A stretch of 6,555 nt of DNA from the NCBI GenBank assembly GCA_021810175.1, contig JAJZJJ010000171.1, positions 1 to 6,555 on the forward strand. The letters run 5' to 3'. A program made the position numbers and the translations under genes. The notes under the pieces are model-generated. The model did not search any database, was not told the DNA's origin, and saw only the letters and a program-made list of their open reading frames with translations. How positions within the stretch are numbered: position 1 is the stretch's first letter; every line of letters begins with the position of its first letter. Shown one piece after another: positions 1 to 6,055 of the stretch. This DNA is from Acidobacteriota bacterium (GTDB taxonomy: Bacteria > Acidobacteriota > Terriglobia > Terriglobales > Acidobacteriaceae).

Positions 1-639
1 CACAATGATCCGGTCCGCCAGCAGTACAGCCTCCTCGATGTTGTGCGTGACCAGGAAGATGGACCGCGTGGGAATGGTCTTCTTCTGCCACAACTCCAGC
101 AGCTCGCCGCGCAGATTCTCCGCCGTGAGCACATCCAGCGCCGAGAACGGTTCGTCCATGAACAGAACTTCCGGCTCCACCACCAGCGCCCGGGCGAAGC
201 CCACTCGCTGCCGCATCCCGCCCGAAAGCTCCTTCGGATACGCAGCCTCGAATCCGTCCAGTCCCACCGTGTCCAGAATCTTCAGGCTCCGCCGATGCCG
301 CTCGGACGCCTCCATTCCCCGAGCCTTCAGCGGAGCCTCCACGTTTTCCTGCACCGTGAGCCACGGAAACAGTGCGAAGCTCTGAAACACAATCGAGACA
401 TTGATCTCGGTCGAGCCGACATCTTTCCCGTGCCACAACACGGCTCCGGCCGACGGCTTCGACAATCCCGAAAGCATCCGCAGCAGCGTCGATTTACCCG
501 ATCCCGACGGTCCCAGCAGCGCCACAATCTCGCCGGGGTAGACCTCCAGGTCCGTCGCCGCGATCACCTGAATGCGGGCGTCCCTCGACTGCGCGTAGAA
601 TTTTTCCACCTTCCGTGCCTGGATAATCGCTTCGCTCAT
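1..639 (-). CDS. ABC importer ATP-binding protein, TauB/SsuB/NrtD type (partial, C-terminus beyond window)
   Basis: This is the cytoplasmic ATPase that would power an ABC importer for nitrate, sulfonate, taurine or a similar small anion; the substrate cannot be read from this subunit. The visible 213 residues start MSEAIIQARKVEKFY. They contain Walker A GPSGSGKST (about 43-51), the Q-loop Gln in VFQSF (86), the family-typical FALFPWLTVQENV stretch (89-100), signature LSGGMRQR (138-145), Walker B with the catalytic Glu in FMDEP (160-164), the SALD D-loop (166-169) and the switch His in VTHN (199). All nucleotide-binding motifs are intact. The frame is open to the window edge, so the C-terminus, possibly including an AAA-associated C-terminal domain as in some homologues, is missing. 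The ATG at 639 is preceded by a weak GGCAGG-like ribosome site. The gene is the first of its transcription unit here; a permease gene would be expected beyond position 1. The family assignment is firm and the substrate is unknown. Confidence 0.93.
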   Translation of the reverse strand, partial: MSEAIIQARKVEKFYAQSRDARIQVIAATDLEVYPGEIVALLGPSGSGKSTLLRMLSGLSKPSAGAVLWHGKDVGSTEINVSIVFQSFALFPWLTVQENVEAPLKARGMEASERHRRSLKILDTVGLDGFEAAYPKELSGGMRQRVGFARALVVEPEVLFMDEPFSALDVLTAENLRGELLELWQKKTIPTRSIFLVTHNIEEAVLLADRIIV

Positions 640-715
640 CGCCTGCCGTTCAGTCGCTGGGGTGACCGGTTCATCCTGGATTGCCGTGATTCCAGGCAGC
701 TTAACCTGAGTATTT

Positions 716-775
716 GTATGATGGGAGGAACGCTGCGGGACGAAGCATCTCCCGATGCCAGCGTATCATCATACG
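716..775. repeat. Nested imperfect inverted repeat in the divergent spacer
   Basis: GTATGATG (716-723) is the reverse complement of CATCATAC (767-774), and ACGCTG (730-735) is the reverse complement of CAGCGT (759-764). An asymmetric bulge lies between the two pairs. The loop holds two competing small stems: CGGGA (736-740) with TCCCG (750-754), or GCATC (745-749) with GATGC (754-758). The right arm is also a dyad by itself, CGTAT-CATC-ATACG (762-775). It lies between the divergent ABC ATPase and receiver genes, upstream of the candidate receiver promoter. On the minus strand it could fall in the transcribed leader of the transporter gene. It could be a regulator binding region or a folded leader RNA; I cannot match it to a known family. 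Confidence 0.5.
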
Positions 776-813
776 TGAAGGGTTCCTTACGGGATCCATC
801 CCCAGTTGTCCGC

Positions 814-842
814 TTGACCCTCAGTCAGCAGCATCTTCTCAT
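814..842 (+). promoter_or_regulatory. Candidate sigma70-like promoter for the receiver gene
   Basis: TTGACC (814-819, five of six matches to the -35 consensus) is followed after 17 bases by TCTCAT (837-842, four of six matches to the -10 consensus). Transcription would start near 849, giving a leader of about 30 bases before the ATG at 879. The spacing is ideal but the -10 is weak. This is a prediction from consensus only. Confidence 0.35.
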
Positions 843-878
843 CGATTTTTTTGAAGACAAGGATTTGGTAAGAATCGA

Positions 879-1262
879 ATGTCCGAAAAGCAGGCGGCGA
901 ACCAGGCAAAACCCAGGGTGCTTGTCGCGGATGACGAGCGCGTCATTGCCGACACCCTGGCGATCATCCTCAATCAGAGCGGTTTCGATGCTACGGCGGT
1001 CTACAGCGGCGAAAGAGCCGTGGAACTGGCCCAGGAGATCAAACCCGACATGTTAATCAGCGACGTCATCATGACCGACCTGAACGGCATCGATGCCGCC
1101 ATTCAGATCCGCGCCATGCTGCCCAACTGCAAGATCCTTCTCTTCTCCGGTCAGGCGGCCACCGCCGATCTGCTCGACCGCGTGCGCGCTCAGGGCCACG
1201 AGTTCGAGATCCTCGCAAAACCCGTTCACCCCCAGGACCTGCTGGCTCGCCTGCGCAGCTAG
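879..1262 (+). CDS. Stand-alone response regulator receiver domain protein
   Basis: This is a single-domain, CheY-like receiver of 127 residues, expected to take phosphate from a histidine kinase onto an aspartate and signal by protein contact, because there is no output domain. After a polar N-terminal tail of about 12 residues come the acidic pocket ADDE (Asp18, Asp19, Glu20), the likely phosphoacceptor Asp62 in LISDVIM, the switch Ser90 in LLFSGQ and the conserved Lys114-Pro115 pair in ILAKPV. All catalytic residues of the family are present. The usual switch aromatic on beta5 is replaced: the segment reads FEILAKP, with Ile111 or Leu112 where Tyr or Phe is common. The ATG is the only possible start, since an in-frame TGA lies at 852-854 with no other start codon between. 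The ribosome site is weak: AAGGA at 859-863 is too far away, and only GGTAAG lies near. No kinase gene is in view, so its partner is unknown. Confidence 0.93.
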   Translation: MSEKQAANQAKPRVLVADDERVIADTLAIILNQSGFDATAVYSGERAVELAQEIKPDMLISDVIMTDLNGIDAAIQIRAMLPNCKILLFSGQAATADLLDRVRAQGHEFEILAKPVHPQDLLARLRS

Positions 1263-1283
1263 CCCCGGATCCCGCTGAAGTGC

Positions 1284-1310
1284 TGCAGCCGTAACCGGGT
1301 TACGGCTGCA
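1284..1310. terminator. Bidirectional hairpin between convergent genes
   Basis: TGCAGCCGTAAC (1284-1295) and GTTACGGCTGCA (1299-1310) form a perfect 12-base-pair stem around a three-base CGG loop. It starts 21 bases after the receiver stop codon on the plus strand. On the minus strand the right arm holds the final codons of the Wzi-family gene, with its TAA (1300-1302) inside the stem. Neither side has a good T-tract: the plus side continues CTTTCC, and the minus side lacks a run of T. It is probably a two-way terminator or a 3'-end stabilising hairpin for both messages. Confidence 0.6.
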
Positions 1311-3099
1311 CTTTCCGGTGCGGAAACCAGGTGATCCGGAAATCCATGGTCGTGTCCTGGTGCAGGTTGTTGGTGAACTTCGGATAGGTGAGAATCGGAG
1401 CTTTGTAGCCCTCGTACTGAACTCTCGCCAGCAGCTCGACATTGCGTCCAATCCTCTTCCGCACTGACCCCTGGTAGTCGTCCTGCGTCGTGCCGCCCTG
1501 AATGAACGCGTTATCCACCTTTGCCCGCCGGTACATGAACTGGATGTCCTGATCCGGCGACAGATGATATGTCAGCCATGCCTGGCCGCCCTTGGCATCC
1601 CGTCCAATCCAGTCACCCACCAGATTGCCACTGTTCGTCGGCCCCTGCTTTTGGATTACCTCGTAGTAGAAGAAGCGCCCATAATCCAGCCGGTTCGCTA
1701 CCGGTCCCGCATCGGTGCTCGCCCCCTCCACCCTAAAACTCAGCTGCTGCATCCCCGGGAAGCGTGCCAGATAAATTCCCGGATGCACAGCGGCTCTGCG
1801 CGGAGCATCGATCGGGCTCACATCGTCATGCACCAGTGAATCGCAATACAGCGTCACCCAGTGACGCAGAAACGGCAGCCGATAGTCGAAATCGAAGTTG
1901 CCGAATCGCGCTCCCGGATCTTTCTTGGAAAACTTCACCGCCTCCGTTACATTCTGGAAACTGAAAAAGCTCTGCAGAAATGTATGCAACGTGATCGGCT
2001 CGTGCCCCTTCCCGCCCCAGATCACCATCCGGCTGAACCCTAACTCCAGATTCTTCGTGGGCTTGAAGCTGACCTTCTCCACGTGTACCCATGGCGAATT
2101 CGGATCCGTGTGCCCCTTCAGGCTGCCCACAAAAAAGTCGTAGCGAAACGGACCCGTCAGCATCGAAAGCAGTGGAACTCGCAGCGGCCTCACTCGGTCG
2201 ATCTGAAACTGGTAGATGTCCTGGGCGTTGTCGCTCCACAGCATGCTCGCGCCCTTGTCCGGCCCCATCCAGTGATCGCTCTTGCCAAACGAAATCTCAT
2301 GTCCCAGCAGGTGGTACGACAACGTCGCTTCCATCACCCGCAAATAGTTGGCGGCGGGAATCGCCCCTTCCGGAAGCGTATCCTGCACCGGATTCGTGGC
2401 CAGCGGAATGTCATCCACCGTGTTCGACAGATACCCCGCCAGCGCCGGCGAATACCCGGTTGTGCCCGGCGCATGCTGGTACTCTCCCCGGAAATACAGC
2501 GCGAACCGCCCCGCCTGCGCCCGCGCGCTGAATCCCGTGTAATCGTTGAACCCGCTGGCATACGGCCGCCCATAATCGTTGATGATCGTCTGCCCCAGAT
2601 GGAAGCTGTCCCGCAGCGGTGTTCCCGCGATCCCACGGAATTCCGTATACACACTGCCCAGTTCCGCGGTCGGATGCATCAAATTATTCGCGTTGTCGAT
2701 ATCCGGCTGCACAACATTGAGCACCGAAAGATAAATCTCCTTCGCCTGCTCGTCGTTGCTGTTCTGGATCGCGTCCGCGCTCCGCTCCAGCATGTGTGCG
2801 ATGCTCAGCCGCGTCCACGGCCGCAAACCCAGATAAGCCGAACTCACAAATCCCAGCGATTGCAGCCGGTCCATCGCCGGATAGATCCAGCTGTCCATGG
2901 GCACATACGTCGAACCCGCTACGCTGTTCGCGACCGTTTCCGCGGCTGGCTGATAAGTCTGACTCAGCGGCTGATGCTTTTGTGCCGACGCCTGCGACAA
3001 AATCGCGCAGGGCGCCAGAATTGCGGCCATCCAAAGGGAAGTTCTCAAGCGCACCTCGAAGGAAAAAGCATGGATGATCGAAGCGGATCGTCCAGCCAT
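1300..3099 (-). CDS. Capsule assembly Wzi family outer-membrane protein
   Basis: This is a secreted 599-residue protein of the Wzi family. The E. coli prototype is an outer-membrane beta-barrel lectin that anchors capsular polysaccharide at the cell surface. An N-terminal signal peptide is visible: basic VRLRT, a hydrophobic stretch (about 22-35) and a likely signal peptidase I site after SQASA (39/40). A segment at about 64-130 (STYVPMDSWIYPAMDRLQSLGF, then LRPWTRLSIAHMLERS) forms a helical pre-barrel region. The Wzi hallmark follows at about 265-293: HEISFGKSDHWMGP, then SMLWSDNAQ. The rest is rich in alternating aromatic and polar strands up to FRITWFP near the C-terminus. It is longer than E. 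coli Wzi (about 480 residues), mostly because of the N-terminal region. The chosen ATG gives an unusually long 20-residue n-region; a GTG at residue 16 would give a more typical signal peptide, but no clear ribosome site supports either. No capsule biosynthesis genes are nearby, so a role in capsule attachment is family knowledge rather than context. It could instead serve another exopolysaccharide. Confidence 0.85.
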   Translation of the reverse strand: MAGRSASIIHAFSFEVRLRTSLWMAAILAPCAILSQASAQKHQPLSQTYQPAAETVANSVAGSTYVPMDSWIYPAMDRLQSLGFVSSAYLGLRPWTRLSIAHMLERSADAIQNSNDEQAKEIYLSVLNVVQPDIDNANNLMHPTAELGSVYTEFRGIAGTPLRDSFHLGQTIINDYGRPYASGFNDYTGFSARAQAGRFALYFRGEYQHAPGTTGYSPALAGYLSNTVDDIPLATNPVQDTLPEGAIPAANYLRVMEATLSYHLLGHEISFGKSDHWMGPDKGASMLWSDNAQDIYQFQIDRVRPLRVPLLSMLTGPFRYDFFVGSLKGHTDPNSPWVHVEKVSFKPTKNLELGFSRMVIWGGKGHEPITLHTFLQSFFSFQNVTEAVKFSKKDPGARFGNFDFDYRLPFLRHWVTLYCDSLVHDDVSPIDAPRRAAVHPGIYLARFPGMQQLSFRVEGASTDAGPVANRLDYGRFFYYEVIQKQGPTNSGNLVGDWIGRDAKGGQAWLTYHLSPDQDIQFMYRRAKVDNAFIQGGTTQDDYQGSVRKRIGRNVELLARVQYEGYKAPILTYPKFTNNLHQDTTMDFRITWFPHRKVQP

Positions 3100-3202
3100 T
3101 GCTGATACGGACTACTACCGCTCCTGAGGCAGTGCTTACATACGCGGCGGGACGCGGATACCCCCGTGTATCTGCCCCTCGGCAGAATTATCTGGTGTTC
3201 TC

Positions 3203-3231
3203 AGCCTGGACGATGGCTAACGCTATGTCAA
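3203..3231 (-). promoter_or_regulatory. Candidate promoter upstream of the Wzi-family gene
   Basis: Read on the minus strand, a perfect TTGACA (3231-3226) is followed after 17 bases by CAGGCT (3208-3203), a poor -10 with two consensus matches. A GATAAT (3192-3187) lies further downstream but has no -35 at proper distance. Start of transcription would be near 3196, leaving a leader of roughly 100 bases before the ATG at 3099. The -35 alone is convincing; the whole promoter is uncertain. Confidence 0.25.
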
Positions 3232-3260
3232 GCGCGCCCGAAACTCGCCTTTACCCACCA

Positions 3261-3274
3261 TGACAGGCCCGTCA
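3261..3274. repeat. Near-palindrome, possible operator
   Basis: TGACAGGCCCGTCA is a 14-base dyad with one mismatched pair (TGAC and GTCA ends, GGCC core). It lies just upstream of the TTGACA candidate -35 on the minus strand. If that promoter is real, the dyad centre would sit about 70 bases before the transcription start, where activators often bind. This is suggestive only; a dyad of this size can occur by chance in GC-rich DNA. Confidence 0.25.
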
Positions 3275-3278
3275 TTTC

Positions 3279-3315
3279 GGCGGATTCCCGCGCTGCCGGC
3301 GCCCGGAAATCCGCC
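3279..3315 (-). terminator. Terminator-like stem-loop behind aceE
   Basis: On the minus strand GGCGGATTTCC (3315-3305) pairs with GGGAATCCGCC (3289-3279), giving 11 pairs with one G-U. The 15-base loop is GC-rich and can itself fold (GGCGCC). The stem starts 13 bases after the aceE stop codon. There is no T-run after it (the sequence continues GAAATGAC), so it is either a weak intrinsic terminator or an RNA 3'-end stabiliser. Confidence 0.5.
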
Positions 3316-3328
3316 CAGTCGCTGCCCC

Positions 3329-6004
3329 TTACAGGTAAGTCGGATCGCCCCGCTCGGTATCCACACCCAGCTCCGCAAACGCCGCCTGCGCCTTCTTCGC
3401 GTCGAACTTTCCGTCGCGCGCCAGCTTCGACAGCGTCGCTGTTACCACCGCTTCGGCATTCACTTCAAAATGCCGCCGCAGATGCTCGCGGTTGTCGCTG
3501 CGCCCGAATCCGTCCGTGCCCAGCGAAACCAGCCGCGTCGTCAGCCACGGCGCCAACTGGTCCGGAACCGCCTTCATGTAATCGGTCGCCGCGATCACCG
3601 GCCCCTTCGCCTTGCCCAGAGCCGACAGGATGTACGGCGTCTTCTCCGCTTCCGCCGGATGCAGCCGGTTCCAGCGCTCCACGCCCAGCGCCTCGCGCCG
3701 CAGCTCGTTGTAGCTGGTCACGCTCCACACATCCGTCTGCACACCGTACTTCTCCGCCAGGATCTCCTGCGCCCGCAGCACCTCGTTCAGGATCGGACCA
3801 CTCCCGAACAGCTGCGCCACGGCCTTGCCCTTGCCCCCCGGAGCCGTCTTCAGCCTGTAGATGCCGCGCAGAATGCCTTCCTCTGCACCCTCGGGCATCT
3901 CCGGCATCGGATAATCCTCGTTGTACATCGTGATGTAGTAGAAGCGATCTTCCATCTTCTCGTACATCCGCCGCAGCCCGTCCCGCACAATCACCGCCAG
4001 CTCGTACACGTACGCCGGATCGTAGCTCACGCACGTCGGAATCACGCTCATCAGCAAATGGCTGTGTCCGTCCTGGTGCTGCAGCCCTTCGCCCAGCATC
4101 GTCGTCCGCCCCGCTGTGCCCGCCATCAGAAAGCCCTTGCCCCGCGAATCCGCAAAGGCCCACATCATGTCGCCCACGCGCTGATACCCGAACATCGAGT
4201 AGTACATGTAGAACGGAACCGTCGGCACATGGTAGTTCACATATCCCGTTCCCGCTGCCGTAAACGAGGCCATCGATCCCGCCTCGGTGATCCCTTCCTC
4301 CAGAATCTGGCCGTTCTTCTCCTCGCGGTAGTACAGCAGCATGTCCACGTCGTGCGGCTTGTACTTCTGCCCTTCGCTCGCGTAGATGCCCACCTGCCGG
4401 ATCGCCGACTCCAGCCCAAAGGTGCGCCCCTCGTCCGGCACAATCGGCACCATGTATTTGCCGATGGTCTCGTCCTTCATCAGGTGCCGCAGGATGCTCA
4501 CGAATCCCATGGTCGTCGATACCGCGCGCCCGCGCGATCCGCCCGTCCATTCCGCGAACTCCTCCAGCGCCGGAGCTTTGAAGTTCAGCGCCGGAACATC
4601 GCGCTTCGGCATATAACCACCCAGCGTCTGGCGCCGCTCGTGCATGTACACCATCTCCGGCTGGTCCGCCGCCGGCCGGTACAGCTTGCCCGCCTTCGCG
4701 TCCTCCTCCGGAATCGGCAGCTCGAACTGCCGCGTAAACTGCACCAGCGCGTCCTCCGCAACCTTCTTCTCCTGGTGCGACGCGTTGCGCGCCTGCGTGC
4801 TGCCCAGCCCGTAACCCTTCACCGTCTTCGCCAGAATCACCGTCGGGCCGCCCTTGTGCTCCATCGCCCGCTTGTAGGCGTTGTAGATCTTCGTCGAATC
4901 GTGCCCCCCGCGGTGCAGATGGTACAGTTCGTCGTCCGTCTTGTCCTTCACCAGCTCCAGCAGCTCCGGATACTTCCCGAAGAACTCGCTCCGCAGATAC
5001 GCTCCGCCCTTCGCCTTGAACGCCTGGAACTCGCCGTCCACGCACTCTTCCATGCGCTTCAGCAGCAGACCGGTGTGATCCTTCTCGAACAGCTCGTCCC
5101 AGTCCGATCCCCAGATCACCTTGATCACATTCCAGCCCGCTCCGCGGAACACCCCTTCCAGCTCGTCGATGATCCGCCCATTCCCGCGCACCGGCCCGTC
5201 CAGCCGCTGCAGGTTGCAGTTCACCACGAAAATCAGGTTGTCCAGCTTCTCGCGCCGCGCAATCGAGAGCGCGCCCAGCGAATCCACTTCGTCCGTCTCG
5301 CCGTCGCCCAGAAACGCCCACACCTTCCGCGGCGTCTCCTGGATCAGCCCCCGGTTCTCCAGATACTTCATGAACCGCGCCTGATACACCGCGTTCAGCG
5401 GCCCAATGCCCATCGATACCGTCGGGAAGCGCCAGAAGTCCGGCATCAGCCACGGGTGCGGATACGACGAAAGCCCCGGCGTATCCCGCAGCTCGTGCCG
5501 GAAGTTCAGCACCCGCTGCTCGTCCAGCCGCCCCAGCAGAAACGCCCGCGAATAGATCCCCGGCGAAGCGTGCCCCTGGAAGTACACAAAATCGCCCGGC
5601 TGGTCGCCGTAGCTCGCGTGGAAGAAGTGGTTGAAACCCACCTCCAGCAGCGTCGCCAGCGAGGAGTACGTCGCAATGTGCCCGCCGATGCCGTGGTCCT
5701 TCTTGTTCTGCCCGTGCACCATGGCCAGCGCGTTCCACCGGATCAGGCTCTCGATCCGCCGCTCCAGCACGCGGTCGCCCGGATACGGCACTTCCTCATG
5801 CTTCGGAATCGTGTTCACATACGGCGTGACCAGCTCGCTGGTCTGCGAAATCCCCGCCTCGCGCGCCCGCTGCTTCAGCGCTGTCAGCAGTTCGGCGCCC
5901 TGTTCCGGCCCCTCGCCCACCACCACGTCGTCAAAAGCTTCGATCCACTCCCGAAGCTCCTGGGAAAAATCGCTCAGTACGGGAACGTCCGCTTTCGTTG
6001 TCAT
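3329..6004 (-). CDS. aceE: Pyruvate dehydrogenase E1 component, homodimeric type
   Basis: This is the ThDP- and Mg-dependent E1 that decarboxylates pyruvate and passes the acetyl group to lipoyl-E2 in the pyruvate dehydrogenase complex, in the cytoplasm. Its 891 residues match the usual family length (E. coli 887), and it can be aligned by eye along its whole length. Key motifs are YVNTIP (62-67), GGH with His109, YFQGH with His145, SSYPHPWLMPDFW (179-191), and the cofactor motif GDGETDE (233-239) with Asn262 and Asn264 in VVNCNLQRLDGP. Further along are RGGHD (365-369), NASHQ with His410, DEGRTFG (524-530), GITEAG with the likely ThDP-activating Glu574, and GEGLQHQDGHSH (638-649) with His643. 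The C-terminus has LGTDGFGRSDNRE (828-840) and RHFEVNA. All catalytic residues I can place are present. The ATG is supported by GAGGGAG just upstream (6013-6007). It lies 51 bases downstream of the E1-alpha-like gene, probably in one operon. The next gene is not aceF, so E2 and E3 are encoded elsewhere. Confidence 0.98.
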   Translation of the reverse strand: MTTKADVPVLSDFSQELREWIEAFDDVVVGEGPEQGAELLTALKQRAREAGISQTSELVTPYVNTIPKHEEVPYPGDRVLERRIESLIRWNALAMVHGQNKKDHGIGGHIATYSSLATLLEVGFNHFFHASYGDQPGDFVYFQGHASPGIYSRAFLLGRLDEQRVLNFRHELRDTPGLSSYPHPWLMPDFWRFPTVSMGIGPLNAVYQARFMKYLENRGLIQETPRKVWAFLGDGETDEVDSLGALSIARREKLDNLIFVVNCNLQRLDGPVRGNGRIIDELEGVFRGAGWNVIKVIWGSDWDELFEKDHTGLLLKRMEECVDGEFQAFKAKGGAYLRSEFFGKYPELLELVKDKTDDELYHLHRGGHDSTKIYNAYKRAMEHKGGPTVILAKTVKGYGLGSTQARNASHQEKKVAEDALVQFTRQFELPIPEEDAKAGKLYRPAADQPEMVYMHERRQTLGGYMPKRDVPALNFKAPALEEFAEWTGGSRGRAVSTTMGFVSILRHLMKDETIGKYMVPIVPDEGRTFGLESAIRQVGIYASEGQKYKPHDVDMLLYYREEKNGQILEEGITEAGSMASFTAAGTGYVNYHVPTVPFYMYYSMFGYQRVGDMMWAFADSRGKGFLMAGTAGRTTMLGEGLQHQDGHSHLLMSVIPTCVSYDPAYVYELAVIVRDGLRRMYEKMEDRFYYITMYNEDYPMPEMPEGAEEGILRGIYRLKTAPGGKGKAVAQLFGSGPILNEVLRAQEILAEKYGVQTDVWSVTSYNELRREALGVERWNRLHPAEAEKTPYILSALGKAKGPVIAATDYMKAVPDQLAPWLTTRLVSLGTDGFGRSDNREHLRRHFEVNAEAVVTATLSKLARDGKFDAKKAQAAFAELGVDTERGDPTYL

Positions 6005-6055
6005 AACTCCCTCGATTCTCTGCTGCGCAAATCTCCGCCGCCTCGGCTCTCCGCC

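Noticed and set aside
724..760. Possible c-di-GMP (GEMM) riboswitch, because GGGACGAAGC resembles part of that element
   Set aside because: The conserved upstream GGTCACGCACAGGGCAAACC-type segment and the second helix are absent.
736..775. Possible TPP riboswitch, because GATGCCAGCGTA resembles the 3' part of that element
   Set aside because: The CTGAGA core with flanking P2/P3 helices is missing at the required distance upstream. The CAGCGT pairs with ACGCTG in a different arrangement, and the element is too short.
43..1056. A 337-codon plus-strand frame across the ABC ATPase, the spacer and the receiver start
   Set aside because: The translation is Arg/His/Gln-rich with no recognisable motif. 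It runs antisense to the well-supported ABC ATPase and overlaps the receiver gene in a different frame.
2083..3105. A 340-codon plus-strand frame antisense to the Wzi-family gene
   Set aside because: Very rich in Arg, Pro and His, with no domain or ribosome site. The minus-strand frame has a signal peptide and family motifs.
3228..3275. A 15-codon minus-strand reading frame starting ATGACGGGC in the aceE-wzi spacer
   Set aside because: No ribosome binding site precedes it, and it ends within the candidate -35 element. It is short enough to be chance.
3166..3933. A 255-codon plus-strand frame over the aceE 3' end and spacer
   Set aside because: Pro/Ser/Ala-rich shadow of aceE codon bias, with no motif.
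3465..5738. A 757-codon open frame on the minus strand, in another frame inside aceE
   Set aside because: Its translation is a Gly/Ala/Arg-rich sequence without domains, and it overlaps an aceE frame that aligns with E. coli AceE along its whole length. Strong G/C bias at third positions removes stops from the shifted frame.
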